From the NCBI GenBank assembly GCA_024509875.1, contig JAMPIV010012246.1, positions 1-64,000 on the forward strand: a stretch of 64,000 bases of DNA, written 5' to 3'. The notes under the pieces are model-generated. The model had not been told where the DNA came from. It saw only the letters and a program-made list of their open reading frames with translations, and did not search any database. This document shows positions 22,537-35,131 of this stretch, in pieces; the stretch's first letter is position 1; each line of letters begins with the position of its first letter. Both the position numbers and the translations under genes were made by a program. The DNA comes from Oreohelix idahoensis. Taxonomy: Eukaryota > Mollusca > Gastropoda > Stylommatophora > Oreohelicidae.

Positions 22537-23989
22537 TGATAAAGTTGGATAGTTAGTATTGGATATAATATATGTTGATAAAGTACACCAGAACACTCCT
22601 AGGCGGGAAGACAGGCGTCTATCATCATCAGTTGACAAGATCCCTATGGTGTTGCCTGCCCCACTGTAGTGTATGGAATGTCAACTTGACCTACGCAGTG
22701 TTGTGTAGACATGGATGGAGTGTATAATGTGCGAATGATGATAAGGGTTCGTGTTGTTGACAAATGTTCTCTTCTCACACTCATGTATGACCGGAAGTCA
22801 TCGACACCAACGACTGTGTACCTTTTCTAAAGTTTAATTGGACGTACACACTCGACAGCACAGATAGTGACAAATCACAGGTTGCCATAATACATCATAG
22901 TACAGTGGACAAATGGTCTTGCAATGTTACATGGGCACTCATGTAGAATAATGGTATAATGGACTGTCAATAGCCAAGCACTCAGTATCGCCCATACATA
23001 TATCATCTGACGTCACTGACTGAGCACGTCAGCTTGTAAACAATATTTCAGATGACTTCTAAACCTAATCTCGTTTAGCAACGATTCTTCAACATAATGT
23101 TCAGCACATATTTTTCCATATAATAATATTGAACCGCTAACAATGGGTTCTCATGTGTAGCAGTGATCTCTGGACTGATCAAGCGATAATACGGGCATCC
23201 CTTTTCTCTTCTTGAAAGTCCTACATGTTTTGGTTCCAAGATGGCTCCACTCGTGAACTGTCACTCACGTTTGAATACAGATAATGAATCTGTTCTAAAG
23301 TTAGTCATTCATACAACATTTCGTTGCTCTGTAGATTTGGTCATGAACAATAGACTGCATTCTACAGAATATAGTGCTGCTAGGAATCGAAGTCGTTTTT
23401 CATCGAGTCAAATATATTCTCTTAAACATTCAAATCGTAATTATCGACAATGGTGGCTTCGATCGAGAGTTCATAAGAGTATCTTTGATTACCTTGGTAG
23501 AGGGAATATGAAACTGCCATTCCTTGGCAAGATGAATAAACACTGGGGTAAAGCATACACGATAGGTCTAGACGACTATCACTTTCCCCAAAACCACTGA
23601 GATCACTTTTTCAAGGCATCAAGCCGACATAGCAAAAACACACACACAGTCCCTATCAGGACGAAGCCAAATCACACCACTCAAGCCACACATCCGCCGA
23701 ATAGCCTTTGACCTCTCTAGAGACAACAGAACATATAGTTCGACTTAGATATGTAAAGATATACAGATATAAGACAGACTTGTCCTACTCAGACAAACAA
23801 TACACATAAATTCAGGCCATAGATATTCTGAAGCAAGAACAATCTATTATTACCCAAACAACGAATAAATCGCAGTAAAATGTATTTATCCGCGGAGTTC
23901 AAGGGAAGTAACTCAATAATGACTTTCCCTTAAGCACTAAAAAATTACCTATGTATAATATTGTAAGATATCAAAGACTGCACGTAACA
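22537..23989 (-). repeat. 5' LTR of E2
   Basis: 1453 bp, with the same TG...CA ends as the 3' LTR. The one-base length difference comes from an A run near 23634. It contains the second copy of the antisense 119-residue frame (23241-23600). Confidence 0.95.
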
Positions 23990-23994
23990 ATAGG
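23990..23994. repeat. Target-site duplication of E2, right copy
   Basis: ATAGG directly follows the LTR and matches 14535-14539. Confidence 0.9.
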
Positions 23995-26900
23995 TTCACA
24001 ACTTACCCCAAATGGGATCTACAATCTCCTGGCACAGTTAGAATGGACACAGCAACTTAGGTTAGATGCTTCAAATACTGGGTCTGGGGTTATTTTAGAA
24101 TCCCTCTTATGATTTGATTTTAATTCCTTAAGTCTCCAGTCTTAGTATTTAAAAATGCGGGTTTACTTTTAAGTTTCAAAGTTGACCCAAATACTTTGTC
24201 CTGGTCCTTTCGTATGGAATCTAATAAGTCCTATTCTCTTCTAGCTCTTTCTCAGGAGTTGCTACTTTGACATTTAGCAGTGCAGTGTGTCTAAGTCTCA
24301 AATTGTTAGATTATAAATCTCAATTTTCACTCCAAGTCCCATATGGTAATTCCGATGAATTTGCCAATGAAATCCAATGTCTATTCAGTCTCTCAAATTA
24401 AACCAATCCAATCTCTTTAGAACTAGGTCGGTCGGGGTGTTAAATCATTTCTATCCCCCGCGTGTTTTAAATTTATCACTTTTAAAATGTAAACGCGTGA
24501 CCTCTTTCAGATATGTCCGTAATACTTCCGATTGCCCTGTATGCAAACTCACAAACACATCTGTGAACTCATTTCCTGGCTGATATAATCTCCCCACACG
24601 GGTTATCTGTATTATTGCTATAAAAATGGGCCAGTGGAAGCGATTATCTAATTATCATCTGTGTTTTCGTGCATCCTCCAGACGGACAAATACGGATCAC
24701 CGGCAGCTTAGACAAACAATGTGGCTTTCTTTCCGTACTCTGCTGGGTCGTATTGTTATGAGAAGTGGTCAGGACCATCTTTGATCAACCGTGACCGGTG
24801 TCGTAGATTTTTTTTTAAGATAGGTAATAGATATTTGTAGTCCTGTCTGAGCAGAGGTGATAGTGATAACTATGTGAGAGTAAGGTGTAAGAAATAGTTT
24901 TCTCACGAGGTGATAGTGTAAGAGAAGAACAGTCTCTGGATTGAATAATTTCTCTAATCCAGCCTATTTGTACGACTATATTTAAAATCAGACGCATTTT
25001 CTCTCCTTATACAAAATACAAGTTACACTGCACCCACGTGCACACAATTCTGTGACAAATACGCACAAACGTGAAAACAACTATGGATAACAGATAGGGT
25101 AGGGGTTGACCAACATAATAACTAAAGGTTTATTACGTTTATTTATCACTAGAACTTTACAACATAAATCATATACATCAATAGATCATGGTTTACAGAC
25201 AAAATGAAAATTAATCAAATAGGTTCTCCCGTCTGGTAAAGGAAAAGAGAAGAAGATCCCAACAGAGGTTAGTTCACCCAAAAGATCAAAAGTTAACAAT
25301 AGTCAGTAAAGAAAACAAAGGACAAGTCCCTAATTAATCTATCCCGCAAATACTCAGGTTAATGAGAACAACCAAAAGAAAAGATTTGTATGTTAGTGGT
25401 AACAACAGAAAATTATGTTACTCTCTTACAGTTCATTCAATCCTTCATACTGTGACCACATTCATATTCGCTTACCCAATAGTTGTCGCAGGCATTCCGT
25501 GGAAATAAACACTAATAAGTAATAGGACTATTCAATGTCATATTAATTTTTGCCAAATCCAGCCCCAGACTAGCCGTAGTTGCTGACTGCAAATTTCACG
25601 GTAATCGCTGGAGCTGGTGATTTAATTGTTTTCCTGGATAAATACTGTATCTCTGCCTTTAGTTGATTGGAGTAGGGTTCATACGTGGTGATCGCCGACA
25701 TAGGAGGAATAATACATATATATTTCCTGTGTTGTCTAGCCTCTGGTTGCTGAGACACTATGTTAAATTACACAAATGTTGCTGACAATATATTTTGCCA
25801 CAGCTGGCTGATGAGATTTATATAGGTAAAATCTGGTATAGTTCTGGTCCAGTTAACATTTACAATTATTGTTCTAGTTTGGTCTCTCTCATAAAATGAA
25901 GAAAATGGACCGCACAGGTCATAGCCCGAAGACTCAACAATATTATAAAGTTTCTGGTTGCTTATACACTTATAAGACCAATGGACCATATGACTATAGT
26001 TCATAAGACATAAGTTCATATGACCATAATTTCATATGACCCTAAGACCGCTAGTTCGCTGGGTTTTGATCAGCCTAGATTTTAGAAAAGAAATATAAAC
26101 ATTTAACCAAAATATCAATATTATATCTAACACGTGTTAAGGTAAAACCTCTTTAACCACTACGTTATTAAATTAGATATAAACCACACATGTCTAGCTT
26201 ATCCTATCGCTTTTAACGCGTGATATGAACACTAGTCATTTATAAAATTACACACAATGGATATAATTAAATAATATATACCGTCAGTAGCCAGTTATTT
26301 AATGTATGTACTAGTCAATTAGTGCATCTCTTTCTGGGGAATAGCGAGTAATTAAATTTACTTTACAGCTGGAGAAATTTAGTTATATGTTATTTAATTT
26401 AACACAGAAAATCCCAGTGAAATATAATGAAAAACTTTTAACACACTAAATCACTTAACGGCTAGCATATAAATTACCGCAAACAGAGAAAGATGGAAAC
26501 AACTCCACGAATCTAAGCATTCACTTTGCACGAAAAACTGTTAGGATATCGAGCTAGTTATTTCAGAAAATTCTCTGAGCAACTGATAATGACTTTGGGG
26601 AGACGGGTATATATCCATAGATGACGTTCTTTCGCTCCTTAATGCGAAAGCCGCACCTACGGCCAGGGCCGGGCACATCTGCGGTTCGATTCCTGATTGA
26701 AAGGTTTTTTCTTCACCTCTGCCGACCGACAACTTCTGGCTTGTCTTTCATTCTCCCCGCCTGCCGCATATCAGCTACGTAAGTTAATTCCCCTGAAAAT
26801 GTAACAATCCAAGGTACGTCTCAGACTTATCGCACTTGATTCTTCAAAGAAACTGTTAACGCCTGGCCTCTGCCCGCGTGTTTCCCTGATCAAAGAACGA

Positions 26901-27914
26901 TTACGCCGTGCTGCGCACTTCGCTCTGTTCCACTATTCTTAATTGCCAGACGGCTCGCGTGTTAATTGCGATAGTTAATCAGGCGTTAATGTACTCGTAG
27001 CAAAAAAATATAACCCTAGATGGGGGGTGGGGGGGGGGGGGGGCAAAAGTCGACGGTCACTGCTGCACTATTTACATATGTGACAACCGGCTCTTATCAA
27101 TGGTGGCAAGACTACATAAGTGATAAATGTATTATCCGCTGACCTGTCTAATTAGCCTTGTCATGCTATGATTCACATGGTGAAACGTAAATAAGTCTCG
27201 GAGCGGCTAGGCATAAGATGTAGGTGCATAAAATGTCAAATAATAGGACAATCGGTGAGGAAATGAAGAAATGAAGTGATACTGCCGGAGAGGACGAACG
27301 TTATGAAGAGTGCACAACTGATTTCGTTTACAACGCCCGAGTTTTTAGTTTGTTTTCACTGACCCTTTTAAGTCGCCCATATCAATTAATCTCATCTCTC
27401 AGTAGGCATTTGTGCATTTACTGATTCTCTGGCGTAATGGATGTCTTTTCTCATTGAGTCTTGAGAGGTGTTTAAACCAAAAAATAAAAACTAACAAAAT
27501 TCAACACCAAAAAAACGCGAGGTGAGAATGTTTCATACCTGGGCAATGTCACAGACCCCACAGGAGCACAGATTCGATGTGAAGGCAGGATTAGGCAAGG
27601 CAAAAACATATTTTTAAAACCGAGAAACAAACGAAAATCCTAAGAGACCCAAGAAAACCCGATGTTTAAAATTTTAACAGAAATATTAAGCCTGTTTTGA
27701 CACAGGATATGAGGTGGTGGAGAACTAATAAGATCAGATGCTGTGCCGACTTCACATGAAAAGTTGGCTGCAATTGATCTTCAACATTTGATTATAATCT
27801 CTAATCATCATCCTCACCATCATAACTCTCTAGCTCCCTGAAGAGAATAGGCGTTTAATAAACATCTTTCAAGTCGTCCCGTCCTCCACCGTTCGGCCAA
27901 GATAGTTCCATGCT
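23995..27914. other. Unrecognised non-coding sequence
   Basis: The first few hundred bases continue DR-A copy 1 beyond E2. The rest shows no frame with recognisable similarity and no RNA gene. Short frames near 25570-26019 and 26541-26732 have no supporting motif. A poly-G run lies at 27023-27042 (gggtgggggg...). The last ~100 bp may belong to a degraded LINE C tail with (ATC)-rich sequence near 27800. Confidence 0.5.
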
Positions 27915-28015
27915 TTCTTTATCTCTTTCATTTTTTTTATCTCTTTCATTTTTAAAAATCTCTTTCATTTTTTTTAATCTCTTTCATTTTTTTTTATCTC
28001 TTTCATTTTTTTTCT
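27915..28015. repeat. Short tandem repeat, ~25-bp units
   Basis: Five imperfect copies of tctctttcattttttttta, varying in T-run length. They sit inside the LINE C-like tail and look like slippage from one unit. Confidence 0.85.
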
Positions 28016-28160
28016 CCAGGTCTCTTCTCCGTGTGCTCTTATGGGCCTTCCTTTTCCTCTTTTTCCGTGGGGATTCCAGAAAATGACTGTCTTGTAATGA
28101 TATCAACAATGTTTCCTCAATGTGTGTCTTTTCCATCACAAGTATCTTCGCATCTCCTGT
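28016..28160 (-). pseudogene. Degraded LINE C tail, copy near 28 kb
   Basis: ggattccagaaaatgactg followed by tcttgtaatgat matches the segments near 11730, 47870 and 63380. At 63.3 kb the same segment translates on the minus strand as a LINE C-terminus. No open frame survives here. Confidence 0.45.
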
Positions 28161-28163
28161 TAC

Positions 28164-29600
28164 ATTGTCACGGGTTGCCTCCCCTTAGCTCTTCAATAGT
28201 GGTCCAACAGTGGCCAGAACTCAAGGGTAACTGATGTGGGTCTTCAAAGGTGTCTACCTTTGCACAAGATTACTCTTGGCAGAGTTGTGGGTAAAAGGAT
28301 AATGATGCTTCTACCTCCAGGGGGTAATTCACAAGATATTTAGAAAAGCGAGAACAATGCTGCATTGGCTGAGCACGTTAACTCTACGATCTGCCGACAT
28401 CTTTTGTGAAGGATACGGTTATCTTATAATTCGTTTGCTCGTTCAATTCCCCAGCTGAGTTAATTCAGCGAATTTCCTCTTATTATTATTTAGTAGCTCT
28501 GATTGAGTGTATTTAAGAAAATGTCTGAGACATACGGATACAACAGATTCAAAATGATTAAATCAACTTTAAATTTGGATAGATATAAATAACAAATTTA
28601 ATAATCACTTAGGTTTTAACAGTTATTAAACATTGAATATTCTTTAACAAAATTGATCATCGTCATACGATGTTAATGTGGAATTATGTAAGAGGAAGTT
28701 TCACTTGGCAGCCTTTATTTGACTACTTAGCTGCCAATGAGGTTTCTGCTTCCGCTGGTGTTTTGTTCTTCGCAGATAGGTGACTGGATTGCTCACGTTC
28801 CTGGTCAAGATTAAGAGTTGCAGCACGTTCCAAGTAGATTCAGGGAGTAACTGCAAAGCTGGTCCCGCTCCTCTAAGACCCGTATGATTATGGTGTCTAG
28901 CGTCGACTTCAGACAACTTATACCCTCCCTTGTTCCAGAAATAGTACCCACAACTAGTACCACCAACTAGAATGGCAAAAGAAGAGAAACGAATACCCTC
29001 TGAGTATTGAGTTTCCTGACACATACTTATGTGCCCCCCCCCCCTTCTTTTCATTCCACCATCCCATCTATCTCAGAACTTTTATCTTCTCTGATAATTA
29101 ACCTTAATCCCAGTGGGCGAAAAACTATCTTTACATTTAGAATGAATAGTTTTATATTTAACTTTAATTGAAAATGTTAACAATATTGTTTGAATATGTT
29201 TACATGTACATCGGTTGGAAAGGTTGTAAACTTTCATTACATTTAGAGTGAGTATGTTTTACATGTACACTGGTTGAAAAGGTTGAAACTTTCATTACTT
29301 TTATGGTGAATATGTTTTACATTTACGCTGGTTGAAAAGGTTAATAATATAACAAGTATGTACATCATTTCTTTCATTATTCCCTCCTTGCTCCATATGG
29401 AACTTGGGACTATCTCTGCTTTTGGTTCTTTATAAGAAACTCGCAATAAAGTAGTCACCAGCCCTGGCAGTGGTGGTTCATGAAATCATCATTCTATATG
29501 CTGAGGTTGCCAGCCTCAAATGACTTGGACATCCATTAGCAATTTTCACATAATAATATTCACATGTCAATATATACATATTAGTTCACATGTTAATAAT
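28164..29600. repeat. Dispersed repeat DR-A, copy 2
   Basis: Begins tgtcacgggttgcctcccct and follows copy 1 through caagattactcttggcagag and the gttcaattccccagctg segment. Similarity to copy 1 resumes at about 29455-29590 (gaggttgccagcct) and fades between, so the family is long or composite. No protein was recognised. Confidence 0.6.
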
Positions 29601-31309
29601 GAAAAAAATATAGAATTCAAAATGTACAACTTACGCCAATATTTAGGCTCACAGACTGCTGGATCAGAGAAATAAAGGCACTTGTAGAGGCCTTTTGCAC
29701 TTGGTCTGGGATGTTGTTACTTTAACAATAAGTTCCCACTTATGACTTGTGTTCAGATTCCTTTGAATTCTGGTTTTCCTTATTAAAATTGGTAGTGTTT
29801 TTCTGGGCTCTTAAGTCCTCAAGAATTCCAAACAAGCCTGGTCCGATAAATGACAGCTGATTTTAGTCTTAACTCTGGCAAGGTCTGGTTGTCTTCTTGG
29901 CGCGAGGTAGATTTTCACAGTGTACTAAACTTGCTAAAGTGTCAGGTTATATTGCCGGTCATCCCTTGCATTTGTTTGTTACGATGTTAAGCAGGGCTCC
30001 AATCGGAAGGGGTGTTGTGCCTTCATTCAGAAGGTCTGCCAATCGGTTCAAACATGCGTGTTTTGTGGGGAAATTCAAATTATTTCCACATAGAAATGTA
30101 TGTGCATTAATGCAAAGGCCATTTCTTCCAAATATGGAATGAAAACATCCGATCACTCTCTCAGAAATGTTTACAAATAACTTCGTACATCTGCCCGGAT
30201 TATTACAACATTTTACTTTCATTAAAAGTAATGTCTTTGTAACAAGGTGTACCGGAAACGATTATGTCATTCTTGTCTGTCCAGAAATGTGTCCCGCAGG
30301 CGAGTAATCTAACTACCCGTCTCTTGCGCAAAGAAAATTCTTCATTTACCCATCTGGTTCAGTAAGGCACATCAGCCTTATCAGCAATTAAGCAAATTCG
30401 CTGGGCGATTTTAGTGCTAATCCGTAGCCTGATGTCGGGTACACCCGAAATTTTGCAACATGATTGTCGGTTAATATTATCTTACCCGTCTCCTTTTCCA
30501 GCAGGGATAAACGGGTAAACAAACAGACATGACGACTTATGACTGAGAGGAGTGTGAGATGATTTTAAAGTACTAAATAGCTGCTTGATAGCAGGGAAAT
30601 AAAATGTGCCGACCACAGAAAAGCACGCAATTTAATCCACTCAAAAAATGTAACTAAATACTGCAGAAGAGGAAAAGAGATCGACTCAATATTATGTGAC
30701 ATACACTGGCACATGTGTCAATAAAAAATTTTAAAATACAAATACACATTTGATAATATATAATAGTAATAAGAAATATAATATCTATAAATGATAATCT
30801 GCTGCATACAGTTCCCACAGGCACGCGAAATAATTTTGTAGAAGATCATCAATTTTGACACGCGCTCTCAACACCATTCACCACCCCTGCCCTGGGAGAA
30901 TCTGATGTGTAACAAAAGTAATGATGTTGTACGTATATACATATAGGTGGGGGTGGGGGCAGGGAGGAATAACGATTGAAAGTCATGAGCCAAGAGACAC
31001 AGGAGTCGTCACCAATCTAATTTTAAATCTCGAATAAATCGGTTTGGTTTGGTTTGGTTCGGTTTGGTTTGGTTTGATTTTAAGGACCATCTTCATCACT
31101 AACAGACAACTCGTTCAGTGTTCCGATCTCCTCCCTTACATCACACAAGGAGGATCTCATCACAGTGCACTAACACCGTTGCACCAGCGAGAATCCAAAT
31201 GTGTGTATATAGGAATCCCACATTCTATAAATATTTTTCTGGTAGGTAGGTTTCTAATTTTTTTTTTTAATTTTGCCAGGGGCAGCGGCCTTATGGCCTA
31301 CTCTTTATG
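29601..31309. other. Unrecognised sequence with simple repeats
   Basis: No gene seen. At 31039-31082 there is a (GGTTT)n tract. At 31130-31235 a ~75-bp block (aatgtgtgtatat...cacattctataaat) is repeated at 33825-33925 inside LINE B's 5' portion, so it is a small dispersed repeat. Confidence 0.5.
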
Positions 31310-32539
31310 ATTTCCAACTGCCGAGGGATTTTCAACGTGCGCAACTTGCACACAGAACCTCCTATTTTTTCGCCCTCATCCGAGAAGTCTAGGCATTTGA
31401 TCTCACTACCCAGCAGACCAGGTGGGAGTATTCCCAGTCCATACTCAATGACAGATATGACTAGCTGATGATAAAGAAGAAATAGTAATCTCTGCTCCAG
31501 ACGCGCTGCGGCATTTATTTTCAGGGCTGCCAGACCTCTCCTGTATGTCTAGATGATGTGATCAACATGGTGCATATACGATGGCCCGCGATCGATGTAA
31601 CTGCAAGGTACTTCAGCTTTTCTTGTCTTTCAGTTTTCTGTCCATTGAGAGTAATATCTGGAAGGTCTGTTTTCACTATCAAGTTGTTTAACGAGCGCCA
31701 CATTACTCAGGCCTTGTTGGGATTGACTTTGGAGCCAGTTTCCTCGCACCATTTAGACACCTCCTGTAGTGTCCCATGTATGCTATTAACCATTTCTTGT
31801 TGGTCAGAGCCAGTTCTGTAAATGAGTATATCATCAGCAAATGTCAGTGTTCGTTCCATCCCAGTTGGTTGAATGGTGGCTACTTTGGCTGTATAGATAT
31901 TAAACAGCACCGGTGATAATGGAGAACCCTGGGGTAGTCCCGGGCAAATGACCAGTAGGTCTGATGTCCATGTTCCCAAGCGAAATGCCACTGACCGCTC
32001 AGTTAAGGCAGCTGCTATCCATCTTGTTAGCCAAGGGTTAACACCGCAAGCCATTACACAGTTCATTAATGTTTCAAAGTTCACACTGTTATAAGCATCC
32101 TCTAGGTCGATTGCTACAGCAATCGATTCTAGTTTACCCTGGAACCCCTCGTACACATCATAAACAAAAGTTTCAGCGTTACCCCATGTTACTTTCAAAG
32201 GGTCTATAGCTTCCGAGAGCATCAGGTAGGATCTGTGCACTTTCGAGGTGATTAATTATTTTCCGTGCTACTATCTTTTCTAGTAGTTCACCGTAGACAT
32301 TCTGCATTGTGATAATTCTATAGCTGCTGAGAAGTGTAGGGTCTTTACCAGGTGTCGGAAGTGGCCGTAGGTAACTATGTAGCCAGTCTTCCGGCACCTC
32401 AGCATTCAGTATGCTGATGTTGAAATAACGCACCACATTCATAATGCCCGTGTCATTGAGCTGTTTTGCGTGGTGATACTGTACACCATCAGGACCCGGG
32501 GCCGTGTTTCTACTGGTTTCTAAAGTGCACACAACGTCT
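31310..32539 (-). pseudogene. LINE A reverse transcriptase, 3' segment
   Basis: Minus-strand RT of an APE-type LINE, probably Jockey/I-like. Reading down: NTAPGPDGVQ and LRPLPTPGKDP with YRIITM (32530-32260), then AVAIDLEDAYNSV, LPQGSPLSPVLFNIY and the catalytic FADDILIY (32230-31800), then a thumb-like region to ~31310 (LVISVIEYGLGILP). There is a frameshift near 32180-32240 and an in-frame stop at 31707-31709. It continues upstream of the LINE B insertion at 34104-34889. The RNase H and 3' end are missing. Confidence 0.9.
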
Positions 32540-32547
32540 TCTTCGGA
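32540..32547. repeat. Target-site duplication of LINE B, left
   Basis: TCTTCGGA occurs at both ends of the LINE B insertion (again at 34104-34111). Keeping one copy restores an uninterrupted LINE A frame across the site, which supports the boundaries. Confidence 0.8.
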
Positions 32548-34103
32548 CCATCATCATCTGCTACCATCTCCACAATAAATATCGGCTGCAATGTATCTCC
32601 AACGTCTTCTGTCTCTTGTCTTGATGGTGCACTCTGATAGACACTTTCCTGTCTCTTGTCTTGATGGTGCACTCTGATAGACACTTTCCTCTCTCTTGTC
32701 TTGATGGTGCACTCTGATAGACACTTTCCTGTCCATCTCTTGATGTTATCTTCCCACTTATAGCGTCGTCTTCCCCTTGCACGATTGCCGTCAACTGTGT
32801 TAAGGTCTTCTGCAAGGTGTTATGTCTTTTAATGTGGCCAAAATACTTTAGGTGCCTTATTTTGATCTCTTTCATTAGTTCTCTTTTCATACATAGATTT
32901 TCTAGGACCTCCTTATTTCTTGTCTTCTCCTTCCATGAGATACGCCCCATTCTTCTATATATCCCCATCTCAATAGTCTAAATTCGTTCTTCCAATTGCT
33001 TATTCATTGTCCAATGTTTCTACACCATACAGTAGTGCAGAATATATATAACATTTGATGATTCTCAGTTTTAATGTGTGAGTTAACTGTTTAGATGTCA
33101 GTATTTGTCTCATGTTGTTGAATGTAGCTTTGGCCATTCCTATTCTCTTCTTGATTTCTGCTTCACATCTGCCATCTTCTGTTATTATATATCCAAAGAT
33201 ATGAGACGCTCTTGACTTGTTCCAGGATTTTCCCATTTATCCTTATCTTTAATGGGGGCTTATCGTCTGTTTTGTTAATTATCATAGTTTTTGTTTTATC
33301 AGTATTAATGTCCAATCCATATTCATGATTTATATTGTTCACTTGCTTCACTAGTTCTTGTAAACCCTGTTCACTTTCAGCTAACAACATCGTATCATCT
33401 TCATATCTCAGGTTGTTTATTGACCTTCCACTGATGTTCAGTCCTAGCATGTTCTGTGTATGTCTGAAAAATTTTTCGGTGTATAGATCAAATAGGCCGG
33501 GATGGTGGTGGTGGGGGTGGGGAAGGGGGGGGGGAGAAACAGCACACAACCTTGTCTGTCGCCCCTTTTTATGTTTATATATGGTGAGTAATTTCTGCCA
33601 GATCTTACTGTAGCAGTTTGCTCCCAATAAAGGTTACTAAGTATTCTTATGTTGTCTCCATCAATACCTATGTGTTTGAGGCATTCAGTTATTTTCTCGT
33701 GATGGACTCTGTCAAAAGTTTTCTTATAGTCAACTAGTGTAAAAGCCCGTCATAAGACGGGAATTAAATTCAAAAGCACCAATACCTAACTGCAATGTTA
33801 CTTATTCAAAGGTACTAAAAAAAACTCACTGTGCATCACCACAGTACACGAACTACGTAGCAGCAGCGAGGATCCCAATGTGTGTATACGGGATCACACA
33901 TTCTATAAATACGTATTTTTTGTGCACACCGTCATTTGCGCATTCTTCTTTGGTAAGTGTTACTATTTTTGGGAGAGTACCTAAATAAGGAAAACAATAC
34001 AATTAATGTTTAACTTTCAACCAATGTTACATCCCTTAGCGTTAAGCACTGACAGAAAAAGCTGGGATTTTATATATAGGATATATATAAATATATATGG
34101 AGA
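32548..34103 (-). mobile_element. LINE B: 5'-truncated LINE nested in LINE A
   Basis: A 1.56 kb minus-strand insertion whose 3' end carries an (ATG)-type tail (plus strand ccatcatcatctg). The coding remnants are RT with NNLRYEDDTMLLAESEQGLQ (~33420-33350), LDINTDKTKTMI, then the CEAEIKKRIGMAKATFNNM region and the KIRHLKYFGHIKRHNTL tail (~32850). Several frameshifts are present. The segment that should read RQGCVLSP-like is replaced by a C-rich low-complexity stretch (33500-33535). A 40-bp unit is tandemly repeated at 32611-32738 within the C-terminal part. The ~340 bp at the 5' end is non-coding. Confidence 0.85.
32611..32738. repeat. 40-bp tandem repeat in LINE B tail
   Basis: Three copies plus a partial one of tcttgtcttgatggtgcact followed by ctgatagacactttcct. 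Units are almost identical, so the expansion is recent and local. Confidence 0.9.
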
Positions 34104-34889
34104 TCTTCGGATATGAGGTCAAAATATATGTCACCTCTTCTTTCGCTTTCCAGGATACGGCCATACATTTCTTGGCAGGCAGCCTTATCACCTTTATTTG
34201 TCTGAGTAATATAACGCTCGAATAATGCATGTCCCTTTTCGATATCGGTCTTCAGGCTTATCCCTGTTGAGCTGAGAATATTAGAAATTGGTTGGCTTGT
34301 ACTTTTCCTACTCATTCTGCGATGTAAGGACCAGAATTTCTGTAGTGTTTTGTAAGTGCCCACCTGTAACATAAAGGCCTCCCACACTGTGTACTTGGCT
34401 TCTCTGGCCAAGCCCTTGAAGTTAATGATGGCTGTTTGCTTTTTCTCCTTAAAATATTCCACTTCTTCATCACTCATTGGTCTTCTCTTTCGTGCTATCC
34501 GCCATGACTTTGTCACTCTTTCCTTTTCCAGCAGTGCTATCTCCACTGTCTCATTCCACCAGGGTGGCTGTGTAAAAGGTGTGTAAATTGTCGTTTGTTT
34601 CGCAATTTGACGCAATATTTGCACAGGTCGATTATAGTCATGTGGGTCTGTATGATACTGGAAAGTATGTTTTGATTTCCTGTGTGTTGTCTCTCACAAC
34701 CAGGACTACACAGGGTATGTGATCGCTTTCTTGAGCTTGCAATACATCCCAACGTGCAAATGTGGCGGCAGCATTAGAAATCAGTGCCAGATCTATGACA
34801 CCATCAGTATCCCCTGGTCCAGATGTCAATCTTGTTAGGCGTCTATCATTTAAAATGAATATGTTTGAGCCGAGTAAAGCCTGGCTCAA
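34104..34889 (-). pseudogene. LINE A endonuclease end and EN-RT linker
   Basis: At 34889-34640 a frame carries the APE-endonuclease terminus: NIFILNDRRLTRLTSGPGDT, DLALIS, and SDHIPCVVLV near its end (the catalytic SDH motif). Another frame (34624-34104) gives the linker with PPWWNETVEIALLEKERV and a long helical stretch leading into RT. The two are offset by a frameshift near 34630. Downstream the frame runs into LINE B at the TCTTCGGA duplication. Confidence 0.85.
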
Positions 34890-35131
34890 GGCAACACCCT
34901 GTCTATTTTCCGTTTAGTTCCCCCACTCCATAGATCTAGCATTTACATCAACGGCAATTAAGCACATCGTGTTTGGTTTTTCGGACAATTTAGTCAGGAA
35001 CTCTTAACTACCCTCTTCCGGAAAGCGATCCATATGGGCATATAATCTGAAGACTTGTCATTCTTGACTGCTTATATGCAGTACAATACCCTGCAATTCT
35101 TCATCCTCATTAGAATGGAAACTTGTATTTG
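34890..35131 (-). other. Probable upstream LINE A endonuclease remnant
   Basis: Directly upstream of the recognised endonuclease end on the minus strand. Fragments such as the atagatctagcatttacatc stretch suggest a decayed endonuclease, but no frame is long enough to be sure. Confidence 0.35.

Larger units (their letters stand above)
14540..23989 (-). mobile_element. E2: near-intact Ty3-type LTR retrotransposon, IN before RT
   Basis: A complete element of 9450 bp on the minus strand: 5' LTR (22537-23989), primer-binding site, ~1.1 kb leader, gag-PR-IN-RT-RH coding region with one frameshift, a 3' untranslated part, polypurine tract and 3' LTR (14540-15991). It is flanked by a perfect ATAGG duplication. 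The two LTRs show only about three differences (two substitutions, one A-run length change), so the insertion is very young. The integrase domain precedes reverse transcriptase, the reverse of the usual Ty3/gypsy order, as in Gmr1-type elements. No envelope-like ORF is seen. Confidence 0.95.

Noticed and set aside
26640..26705. Possible tRNA or SINE head (ggttcgattcc at ~26691)
   Set aside because: B-box-like sequence only; no A box at the proper distance and no cloverleaf.
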